Positions 57,793 to 64,000 of a stretch of DNA of 64,000 bases are shown here, in pieces. Source of the DNA: Aestuariibius violaceus (GTDB lineage Bacteria; Pseudomonadota; Alphaproteobacteria; Rhodobacterales; Rhodobacteraceae). Both the position numbers and the translations under genes were made by a program. The stretch covers positions 62,001 through 126,000 of the forward strand of contig NZ_JBFONT020000003.1 of the NCBI RefSeq assembly GCF_040779325.2, written 5' to 3'. How positions within the stretch are numbered: position 1 is the stretch's first letter; every line of letters starts with the position of its first letter. Under the pieces are notes generated by a model. That model had not been told where the DNA came from and made no database searches. It was given only the letters and a program-made list of their open reading frames with translations.

Positions 57793-58722
57793 ATGAAAGC
57801 GTTCGTGTTTCCGGGGCAGGGGGCGCAGACCCTCGGGATGGGCAAGGACCTGGCCGAGGCCTATCCGGCGGCGCGGGCCGTGTTCGAGGAGGTCGACGCG
57901 GCCTTGGGCGAGGCGCTGTCCGAGGTGATCTGGGGCGACGACCAGGACAAGTTGACGCTGACCGAGAATGCGCAGCCGGCGCTGATGGCGACCTCCATGG
58001 CGGCGATGCGGGCGCTGGAGGCCGAAGGCGTCTCTGTCACCCATGCGGCTTATGTCGCGGGGCATTCGCTGGGGGAGTATTCGGCGCTGTGTGCGGCGGG
58101 GGCGTTGACGCTCGCCGATACGGCGCGGCTTTTGCGCACGCGCGGCCGGGCAATGCAGGAGGCGGTGCCTGTGGGCGTGGGCGCGATGGCGGCGCTGCTG
58201 GGGCTCGACTTCAAGCAGGCGACCGACGTGGCGCACAAGGCGGCGCAGGGCGAGGTGTGCCAGGCGGCCAACGACAACGATCCGGGACAGGTGGTCGTGT
58301 CGGGCCACAAGGCGGCGGTCGAGCGGGCGGTGGAACTGGCGAAGGAAGCAGGCGCCAAGCGGGCGGTGATGCTGCCCGTGTCGGCGCCCTTCCATTGCGA
58401 GCTGATGGCCCCTGCGGCGGCGGTAATGGCCGAGACGCTGAGCCATGTGGATATCGAGGCGCCGAAGGTGCCGGTTATTGCCAATGTCTGCGCCCGGGAG
58501 GAGACGGATCCGGCGACGATCCGGTCGCTGCTGGTCGATCAGGTGACCGGATCTGTGCGCTGGCGGGAGAGCGTTCTGCATATGGCCCATGAGGGTGTGA
58601 CCGAGATCTGGGAGATCGGGGCGGGCAAGGCCCTGTCGGGGATGATCCGGCGGATCGACCGGGCGATCGCGACCAAGGCGGTGGGCACGCCGGACGAGGT
58701 TCGGGCGGCGGCGCAGGGCTGA
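57793..58722 (+). CDS. fabD: Malonyl-CoA:ACP transacylase
   Basis: 309-residue enzyme that loads malonate onto acyl carrier protein for fatty-acid synthesis. FVFPGQGAQTLGMGKDL opens the family, AGHSLGEYSALCAAGAL (about residue 90) gives the catalytic serine in GHSLG, and PVSAPFHCELM near 195 gives the histidine. QVTGSVRWRESV and EIGAGKALSGMIRRI complete the fold. ATG 57793 follows GGGAGGG. It heads the cluster fabD-fabG-acpP-fabF-mltG. Confidence 0.96.
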   Translation: MKAFVFPGQGAQTLGMGKDLAEAYPAARAVFEEVDAALGEALSEVIWGDDQDKLTLTENAQPALMATSMAAMRALEAEGVSVTHAAYVAGHSLGEYSALCAAGALTLADTARLLRTRGRAMQEAVPVGVGAMAALLGLDFKQATDVAHKAAQGEVCQAANDNDPGQVVVSGHKAAVERAVELAKEAGAKRAVMLPVSAPFHCELMAPAAAVMAETLSHVDIEAPKVPVIANVCAREETDPATIRSLLVDQVTGSVRWRESVLHMAHEGVTEIWEIGAGKALSGMIRRIDRAIATKAVGTPDEVRAAAQG

Positions 58723-58733
58723 GACGACCGGCA

Positions 58734-58763
58734 TTGAGTATTTTTGGCCAGATGAAGAGGAGC
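58734..58763 (+). repeat. Dispersed intergenic repeat, copy 6, carrying the fabG ribosome site
   Basis: TTGAGTATTTTTGGCCAGAT then GAAGAGGAG, ending five bases before the fabG ATG. The GAGGAG at its right end works as the fabG ribosome-binding site, so this copy has become part of the gene's translation signal. Confidence 0.7.
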
Positions 58764-58767
58764 GGGC

Positions 58768-59505
58768 ATGTTTGATCTGAGCGGGAAGGCGGCCCTGGTC
58801 ACCGGGGCCTCGGGCGGGATCGGCGGGGCGATCGCCACGGCCTTGCACGGGGCCGGAGCGACCGTCGGGTTGTCGGGGACGCGCGAGGGACCGTTGGAGG
58901 CGCTGGCCGGCGAATTGGGCGAGCGGGCGCATGTGCTGCCTTGCAACCTGAGCGATGGGGATGCCGTGAAGGCCTTGCCCGGTCAGGCGGCGGAGGCGAT
59001 GGGGTCGCTCGATATCCTCGTCAACAATGCGGGGATCACGCGGGACAACATCTTCATGCGGATGTCGGATGAGGAATGGCAGTCGGTGCTCGACGTCAAC
59101 CTGACCGCCGCCATGTGGCTGATGAAGGGTGTCGTGCGGCCGATGATGAAGGCGCGTTGGGGACGGATCGTGAATATCTCGTCCGTCGTCGGCGCCACCG
59201 GCAATCCGGGGCAGGCGAATTATGCGGCCTCGAAAGGTGGGCTGGTCGCGATGTCGAAATCGGTGGCCTACGAGGTGGCGAGCCGGGGGATCACCGTGAA
59301 CTGCGTGGCGCCCGGGTTCATTACGACGGCGATGACCGACAAGCTGACCGACGATCAGAAGGCCGGGATCCTGGCCCAGGTGCCCGCGGGGCGGATGGGC
59401 GAGGCGGACGAGATCGCGGCGGCGGTGCTTTACCTCGCGAGCCCGGAGGCCGCCTATGTTACCGGTACCACCTTGCATGTGAATGGCGGTATGGCCATGT
59501 TCTGA
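58768..59505 (+). CDS. fabG: 3-oxoacyl-ACP reductase
   Basis: 245-residue short-chain dehydrogenase of fatty-acid elongation. VTGASGGIGGAIATALHGAGATVGLSGT is the NADPH-binding motif, DILVNNAGITRD (NNAG) lies near residue 82, and VNISSVVGATGNPGQANYAASKGGLVAMSKSVAYE gives the catalytic serine, YxxxK (YAASK, near 152) and loop. IAAAVLYLASPEAAYVTGTTLHVNGGMAM ends the protein as usual. The repeat at 58734-58763 supplies the ribosome site. Confidence 0.97.
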   Translation: MFDLSGKAALVTGASGGIGGAIATALHGAGATVGLSGTREGPLEALAGELGERAHVLPCNLSDGDAVKALPGQAAEAMGSLDILVNNAGITRDNIFMRMSDEEWQSVLDVNLTAAMWLMKGVVRPMMKARWGRIVNISSVVGATGNPGQANYAASKGGLVAMSKSVAYEVASRGITVNCVAPGFITTAMTDKLTDDQKAGILAQVPAGRMGEADEIAAAVLYLASPEAAYVTGTTLHVNGGMAMF

Positions 59506-59534
59506 CGGCCTCTTTCACGGGGGTGTGAAAGCGT

Positions 59535-59562
59535 TTGCCTGACCGATGCGGTGTGATATAGG
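59535..59562 (+). promoter_or_regulatory. Possible promoter of acpP
   Basis: TTGCCT (59535-59540), 16 bases, TATAGG (59557-59562), about 135 bases before acpP. The leader between has two short hairpins (GGGGGACAAACCCCC and CCCCGCAGGGG). Confidence 0.35.
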
Positions 59563-59695
59563 CGGCGCAGATTGCCTGGGGGGACCGGTGGCTTTCGTAA
59601 AGAAATCCTTTGGAACCAAGGGCTTATGAGCCGCCCCGCAGGGGCACCACGAAAGGCCGGGGGACAAACCCCCGTAAGGAAATGAGGATACATTC

Positions 59696-59929
59696 ATGAG
59701 CGACGTCGAATCCCGCGTTCGCAAGATCGTTGTCGAGCACCTGAGCGTCGAAGAAGACAAGGTGACCGAAAACGCATCTTTTATCGACGATCTGGGCGCT
59801 GACAGCCTCGACACGGTCGAGCTGGTCATGGCCTTCGAGGAGGAGTTCGGGATCGAGATCCCCGATGACGCGGCCGAGACCATCCAGACCTTCGGAGATG
59901 CCGTGAAGTTCATCAAGGAAGCGACCTGA
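59696..59929 (+). CDS. acpP: Acyl carrier protein
   Basis: 77-residue acidic acyl carrier protein that carries growing fatty acids on a phosphopantetheine arm. FIDDLGADSLDTVELVMAFEEEFGIEIPD has the attachment serine in DSLDTVEL (residue near 37). The N-terminal VRKIVVEHLSVEEDKVTE and C-terminal FGDAVKFIKEAT are standard. AAATGAGGAT precedes ATG 59696. A strong terminator follows, so it can be expressed separately and highly, as is usual. Confidence 0.97.
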   Translation: MSDVESRVRKIVVEHLSVEEDKVTENASFIDDLGADSLDTVELVMAFEEEFGIEIPDDAAETIQTFGDAVKFIKEAT

Positions 59930-59951
59930 CAACCGCTCTGTCACGACGTTG

Positions 59952-59979
59952 AGGGCGCCCTTTTCGGGCGCTCTTTTTT
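59952..59979 (+). terminator. Intrinsic terminator of acpP
   Basis: AGGGCGCCC (59952-59960), loop TTTTC, GGGCGCTCT (59966-59974), then TTTTTA. Strong stem and T run. Confidence 0.88.
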
Positions 59980-60033
59980 ATTGGCGTGTCCGCTTCCTGT
60001 GCTTGCAGGGGGTATGACCTGGAGAAGCTGCCG

Positions 60034-60627
60034 ATGTCGTCCTATCATCGTGTTTGTCTTCGATTGACCCTGCGGCGTGACACGCCGGATGCCCTTCTGC
60101 GTGCGCTGTCTGCAGCGGCAGAGGGGCGCAAGCCCGAAGCGGACGATCTTGCCGCGTTGCCTGAGGTGGTGCGCGATCATATCCGGCCTGCAGAAGCGAT
60201 GGAGGACGAGTTTCATTCGGCGGGCTTACGCGCCCTGCGGTTTTCCACAGACCTTCAGCCGCCCGCACGAGAGATGCCGGGCGATCCGCTTTATCTGCTG
60301 TATTATGAAGAAGTCTTTCACGATGACGCCTGGGCGAACTGGAGCATGTTCTTCCTGTATTCGCTTTTTCGGCACGTCGCTGCCGATGGCTACATTGCAA
60401 GTTTCGAGATGGATGAAGGGCTTCTTCCGAAGATCTATCTGAAGGACGGGCCAGACATAGTGGTTCTTCATCTGGCTCCTGCCGGAGGACAGATCTGGCC
60501 CTTGTTCGGGGAGGCGTCCACGCGTCTTGATCGGGAGAGACCCGTGGAGGTCGAAGCGCCCTATAGGTTTTCGATTGTGGAAGCCGCGGATCAGGCGGAT
60601 TCCGTTAGCATCGACGATATCTTCTGA
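60034..60627 (+). CDS. Hypothetical soluble protein between acpP and fabF
   Basis: 197-residue protein of unknown function. No signal or membrane segment. It starts MSSYHRVCLRLTLRRDTPDALLRALSAAAEGRKPEADDLAALPEVVRDHI and continues with GDPLYLLYYEEVFHDDAWANWSMFFLYSLFRHVAADGYIASFEMDEG, an acidic, aromatic-rich core. GGAG precedes ATG 60034. The third-base GC is somewhat lower than that of the fab genes. It separates acpP from fabF together with the reverse-strand pilZ-domain gene. Confidence 0.75.
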   Translation: MSSYHRVCLRLTLRRDTPDALLRALSAAAEGRKPEADDLAALPEVVRDHIRPAEAMEDEFHSAGLRALRFSTDLQPPAREMPGDPLYLLYYEEVFHDDAWANWSMFFLYSLFRHVAADGYIASFEMDEGLLPKIYLKDGPDIVVLHLAPAGGQIWPLFGEASTRLDRERPVEVEAPYRFSIVEAADQADSVSIDDIF

Positions 60628-60752
60628 TCTTTGGGTCTGCGGGCGGCGCGATTGCCTGCCCTTTGCGTTTGACCTTGGTGGAATCAGGTCCATCAGCGGA
60701 GCGGCGAAGCCGTCCCAATCGTTGCTTCGCGAGGTCTCGCCTGACCTTTGGC

Positions 60753-61721
60753 CTATGCTGCAGCCGCAGCGGGTTTGGCATCTCGGAGGCCCCCGCTGCG
60801 CCGGCCGGCCGCCCGCACAAAACGGCGGAATTCCCGGCGGGTGAGGGGTTCGGCGAACTGGATGCCGAAGAAGAGGTTGTTCTTCCAGACGATCTTGGCC
60901 TGGTACCAGGTCTGGCCGATCTCGATTTCGAGCCGGTCGCGGGGCACCCGTTCGTTCCGGTTGAGGCCGTGCAGTTTGAGCCCGCTGCGGCTGATGTCGG
61001 AGGTGGTCACGTTGTAGTAGTCGGCCTCGGCCCGCAGGCGCAGGGGCACGCATAGGGTGACGCGCCGCGCGCGCCGCCGCCGGTTGGCGAATGCCTTGAT
61101 CTGGGCGCGGTAGCGGTGGGCCAGCGCGGCCGCACAGCCGATTGTGAGGATCGCGGCGAAGCCCGCGCCGAAGACGGGAGCGGCATTGCCATCCTCGAAC
61201 CGTGTCAGCTGGGCGAAGAAGCCAGGCTGGCCGCTGCCGCTGCCTTCCTTGCCGGCGCCAAGGGCGACATCCGTCGCCTCGACCTCATTCTCGTCGTCGG
61301 CGCAGTTATAGGCTGAAACGCGCCGGAGCGTCTGGTCGGCATTGGCCTGATGGCGGGGATCGGCGGCGAAGCGGTGGGCCAGCGCTGCGCTGGACAGCGC
61401 GGCCTGTTCGGACAGGATGCGCGCATTGTGCAGAAACAGCATCAGCTCCGGTTCGTGTTCGGCAAGGGGGGTATCGGCAATGGCGTAGCGCACGGTTGCG
61501 GGGCCGAGCGTCAGCAGGTCGAAGTGGAGCCGCGCCGCGAGGTCGCGCCGGAACGACGTATCGAGCGCGCCGGCGAGAAGTGCATAGGAGGTCTGCGCCC
61601 GTTCGAGGCGCGCGATCGTGTCGCAATCCTTCGCCGCAAGTCCTGCCGGGGCAAGGGCGAGGCCGAGGGCGAACCGCAACGGGGTGAGTTTGGGCAAGGC
61701 CGGTATTCCGCATCTTGTCAT
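60753..61721 (-). CDS. PilZ-domain protein with periplasmic N-terminal half
   Basis: 322-residue protein. It opens with a signal-like helix (LTPLRFALGLALAPAGLAAKD), then about 150 helical, probably periplasmic residues with cysteines at about 32 and 141, a membrane helix (APVFGAGFAAILTIGCAAALAHRY, about 180-203) and a cytoplasmic PilZ domain at the C-terminus: RRRRARRVTLCVPLRLRAEADYYNVTTSDISRSGLKLHG gives the RxxxR and (D/N)xSxxG motifs that bind cyclic di-GMP. ATG 61721 is the start just before the signal helix. This is probably a c-di-GMP receptor acting across the membrane. It is divergent from fabF. Confidence 0.85.
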   Translation of the reverse strand: MTRCGIPALPKLTPLRFALGLALAPAGLAAKDCDTIARLERAQTSYALLAGALDTSFRRDLAARLHFDLLTLGPATVRYAIADTPLAEHEPELMLFLHNARILSEQAALSSAALAHRFAADPRHQANADQTLRRVSAYNCADDENEVEATDVALGAGKEGSGSGQPGFFAQLTRFEDGNAAPVFGAGFAAILTIGCAAALAHRYRAQIKAFANRRRRARRVTLCVPLRLRAEADYYNVTTSDISRSGLKLHGLNRNERVPRDRLEIEIGQTWYQAKIVWKNNLFFGIQFAEPLTRREFRRFVRAAGRRSGGLRDAKPAAAAA

Positions 61722-61863
61722 GTCGGGACAGTCATGCGGCAAACTGCTTAAGAAGAGGTGAAAGCCCGCGCGGCTCCGCCTGTACCCCACGGGCGAGGCT
61801 TGCGAGGGGGGCGGGTGGCGTATATCCCTCAGGCGCAAGAAAAACGACGAGCGGAGGCGGGGC

Positions 61864-63114
61864 ATGCGCCGAGTGGTGGTAACGGGACTGGGGCTGGTCA
61901 CGCCGTTGGCGGACGGGGTCGAGGCGAGCTGGAGCAGGATCCTTGCGGGCAAGTCGGGCGCCGGTCCGATCACGCAGTTCGATGCCTCGCATCTGGCGAC
62001 GACCTATGCCTGCGAGGTGCCGCGCGAGGGCGAGGGGGCCTTCGAGCCGGACACCTATATGGAGCCGAAGGAGCAGCGGAAGGTCGATACCTTCATCCTG
62101 TTCGGCCTTGCCGCCGCAGAGCAGGCGGTGAAGGACGCAGGCTGGATGCCGACCGATACCGAAAGCCTCGAACGGACGGGCGTCATGATCGGGTCGGGGA
62201 TCGGCGGGCTGAACTCCATCGCCAATACGACGCTGACGCTGAAGGAGAAAGGGCCGCGCCGGATCTCTCCGTTCTTCGTGCCGGGAGCGCTGATCAACCT
62301 GATCTCCGGGCAGGTGAGCATCCGGTACGGCTTCAAGGGGCCGAACCACGCGGTGGTGACGGCCTGTTCGACCGGGGCACATGCGATCGGGGATGCCTCA
62401 CGGCTGATCCAGCACGGGGATGCGGATGTGATGATCGCGGGCGGGGCCGAGGCCGCGATCTGCGAGATTGGAATTGCCGGGTTCAATGCGTGCAAGGCGC
62501 TGTCGACCAAGCGGGGGGATGCGCCTGAGACGGCGAGCCGTCCTTACGATGCGGACCGGGACGGGTTCGTGATGGGCGAGGGCGCGGGGATCGTCGTGCT
62601 GGAGGAATACGAACACGCGAAGGCCCGCGGCGCCAAGATCTATGCCGAGATCCTCGGCTATGGCCTGTCGGGGGATGCTTATCACATCACGGCACCCTCA
62701 GAGGACGGCGAGGGCGGCGAGCGGTCGATGCGCGCGGCCCTGAAACATGCGGGGCTGGAGCCCTCTTCGATCGACTACATCAACGCCCACGGCACCTCGA
62801 CCATGGCCGACGTGATCGAGCTGGGGGCGGTCGAGCGGCTGATGGGGAATGCCGCGGGCAAGGTGACGATGTCGTCGACGAAAAGCGCGACCGGGCATCT
62901 GCTGGGCGCGGCGGGTGCGATCGAGGCGATCTTCTCGATCCTCGCGATCCGCGATCAGGTGGCACCGCCGACCATCAACCTCGACAATCCTGCGGTCGAG
63001 ACGCCGGTCGATCTGGCGGCGAGGGCAAAGCGGGAACGGGATATCACTGTGGCACTGTCGAATTCGTTCGGTTTTGGGGGGACCAATGCGAGCGTTCTTT
63101 TCGGGAGGGTCTAG
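61864..63114 (+). CDS. fabF: 3-oxoacyl-ACP synthase II
   Basis: 416-residue condensing enzyme of fatty-acid elongation. MRRVVVTGLGLVTPLADGVEASW opens it; NHAVVTACSTGAHAIGDASRLI near residue 162 gives the catalytic cysteine (ACSTG), YINAHGTSTMADVIE near 300 gives the first histidine, and KSATGHLLGAAGAIEAIF near 340 the second. SNSFGFGGTNASVLF ends the protein. It follows a reverse-strand pilZ gene rather than acpP, unlike the common acpP-fabF order. mltG follows by three bases. Confidence 0.97.
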   Translation: MRRVVVTGLGLVTPLADGVEASWSRILAGKSGAGPITQFDASHLATTYACEVPREGEGAFEPDTYMEPKEQRKVDTFILFGLAAAEQAVKDAGWMPTDTESLERTGVMIGSGIGGLNSIANTTLTLKEKGPRRISPFFVPGALINLISGQVSIRYGFKGPNHAVVTACSTGAHAIGDASRLIQHGDADVMIAGGAEAAICEIGIAGFNACKALSTKRGDAPETASRPYDADRDGFVMGEGAGIVVLEEYEHAKARGAKIYAEILGYGLSGDAYHITAPSEDGEGGERSMRAALKHAGLEPSSIDYINAHGTSTMADVIELGAVERLMGNAAGKVTMSSTKSATGHLLGAAGAIEAIFSILAIRDQVAPPTINLDNPAVETPVDLAARAKRERDITVALSNSFGFGGTNASVLFGRV

Positions 63115-63117
63115 GCC

Positions 63118-64000
63118 ATGTGGAAACATATCGCGTCTAACGGGCTGACGCTGATCGGGGTCGCGCTGTTCCTGATCGGGGGCGTGATCCTGTGGGGGCA
63201 GGGATCGTATACGGCCGAGGGTCCGCTGGATGAAGCGGTCTGCCTGCGGGTGGAGCCCGGGTCGAACATGCGGCGGGTGACGGCGCAGCTGGACGAGAAG
63301 GGGGCGATCGCCTCGCCCGCGATCTTCCGGATGGGCGCAGATTATACCGACAAGTCGTCGCTGCTGAAGGCGGGGAGCTTCCTTGTTCCTGCGGGCGCGT
63401 CGATGGAGGAGATCGTCGATATCGTCACCCGGGGCGGGGCGTCGACCTGCGGGACCGAGGTCGTCTATCGCATCGGGGTCAACCAGGTGCAGACGGTCGT
63501 GCGCGAGCTGGATCCGGCGACGAACGACTATGTCGAGGCGGCGAAGTTCCTGGCCGATGAGGAGCCTGCGGCGCGCTATCTGGAAGTGCGCGAGGAGAGC
63601 GACACGCGCTATCGCGTGGCGGTGGCCGAGGGCGTGACCTCGTGGCAGATCGTGAACGCGCTGAACGGGCTGGACCTGACCGGTGCCGATCTGGAGGAGG
63701 TGCCCGAGGAGGGGACGCTGGCGCCCGACAGCTATGAGATCCGTCCGGGGGATGATGTGGCCACGATCGTGGCGCGGATGGACGAGCGGCAGGACGAGAT
63801 CCTCGAAGAGCTGTGGGCCGAGCGGCAGGACGACGCGCCGGTGAACAGCCCGGAGGAGACGCTGATCCTGGCCTCGATCATCGAGAAAGAGACCGGGGTC
63901 GCGGAGGAGCGGCGGCAGGTGGCGAGCGTCTTCGCCAACCGGCTGGAACGCGGGATGCGGCTGCAGACGGACCCGACGGTGATCTACGGGATCACGCGGG
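63118..64000 (+). CDS. mltG: Endolytic transglycosylase MltG, 5' part
   Basis: First 294 residues of MltG, the inner-membrane lytic transglycosylase that cuts nascent peptidoglycan strands; the gene continues past the window end. One N-terminal membrane helix (LTLIGVALFLIGGVILWG), then a LysM-like segment (VCLRVEPGSNMRRVTAQLDEKGAIASPAIFRMGA), TLAPDSYEIRPGDDVATIVARM, and LILASIIEKETGVAEERRQVASVFANRLERGMRLQTDPTVIYG, in which the catalytic glutamate (IIEKET) lies. GGGAGGG precedes the ATG. fabF-mltG is a common Rhodobacterales pair. Confidence 0.95.
   Translation, partial: MWKHIASNGLTLIGVALFLIGGVILWGQGSYTAEGPLDEAVCLRVEPGSNMRRVTAQLDEKGAIASPAIFRMGADYTDKSSLLKAGSFLVPAGASMEEIVDIVTRGGASTCGTEVVYRIGVNQVQTVVRELDPATNDYVEAAKFLADEEPAARYLEVREESDTRYRVAVAEGVTSWQIVNALNGLDLTGADLEEVPEEGTLAPDSYEIRPGDDVATIVARMDERQDEILEELWAERQDDAPVNSPEETLILASIIEKETGVAEERRQVASVFANRLERGMRLQTDPTVIYGITR

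Noticed and set aside
1..64000. CRISPR arrays, insertion sequences, prophage or integrase genes, rRNA
   Set aside because: No evenly spaced direct repeats, transposase or integrase motifs, or rRNA segments were seen.

Overview
This 64 kb window is a contiguous piece of chromosome from a high-GC alphaproteobacterium, almost certainly a marine member of the Rhodobacterales (roseobacter group). The evidence is a complete roseobacter-type DMSP lyase gene (dddP), a tRNA-His with the alphaproteobacterial A73/no G-1 form, sarcosine oxidase genes, an unlinked kpsS-kpsC capsule pair, an alphaproteobacterial SOS box (GTTC-N7-GTTC) and several Rhodobacterales-type domain-of-unknown-function genes. There is no rRNA, phage, integrase, insertion sequence or CRISPR array. 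The genes are mostly housekeeping or niche metabolism.

Layout. 0-6 kb: heterotetrameric sarcosine oxidase soxB, soxD, soxA, soxG, with two tiny membrane-protein genes and an intrinsic terminator between soxB and soxD. 6-13 kb: two glycosyltransferases on opposite strands, Fe superoxide dismutase, a host-attachment family protein, a LysM protein and an Atm1-type ABC exporter. 12.7-16.4 kb: capsule linker genes kpsC and kpsS. 16.5-20 kb: riboflavin operon ribE-orf-ribBA-ribH-nusB. 20-24 kb: HdeD-like membrane proteins and a reverse-strand operon of a glycosyltransferase, a membrane protein and a ClpP-like periplasmic protein. 24-31 kb: SOS-controlled mmcB, tRNA-His, rluD, rpoH with its own heat-shock-type promoter, a MarR regulator and a large secreted phosphoesterase.

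31-41 kb: a Gfo/Idh/MocA oxidoreductase, a LMW phosphatase/arsenate-reductase-like protein without its nucleophilic cysteine, MscS, the zinc uptake locus znuA/zur-znuC-znuB around a perfect Zur palindrome, a cytochrome b561-YceI fusion facing a secreted YceI protein, and a TetR regulator with its operator. 41-47 kb: a signalling block with a class III nucleotide cyclase/AAA/TPR protein, a Crp-family regulator with the cAMP pocket and CRP-like recognition helix, a perfect CRP-type site directly after it, and about 550 bases of gene-free, hairpin-rich DNA ending in an intrinsic terminator. 46.5-55.8 kb: MBL-fold hydrolases, an orphan sugar-binding protein, dddP, a DUF3445 haem-enzyme relative, an esterase, and glnB-glnA. 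56-64 kb: the NAD(P)HX repair enzyme nnr and the fatty-acid cluster fabD-fabG-acpP-fabF-mltG, the last running off the window end.

The metabolic genes fit a cell living on marine osmolytes: sarcosine from choline and glycine betaine, DMSP, and possibly methylated amines. The most promising items for new biology are the cyclase-Crp-site-hairpin region, the insulated cistron inside the sarcosine oxidase locus, the cysteine-less ArsC-like protein, and the short dispersed repeat found in at least six places, mostly between genes.
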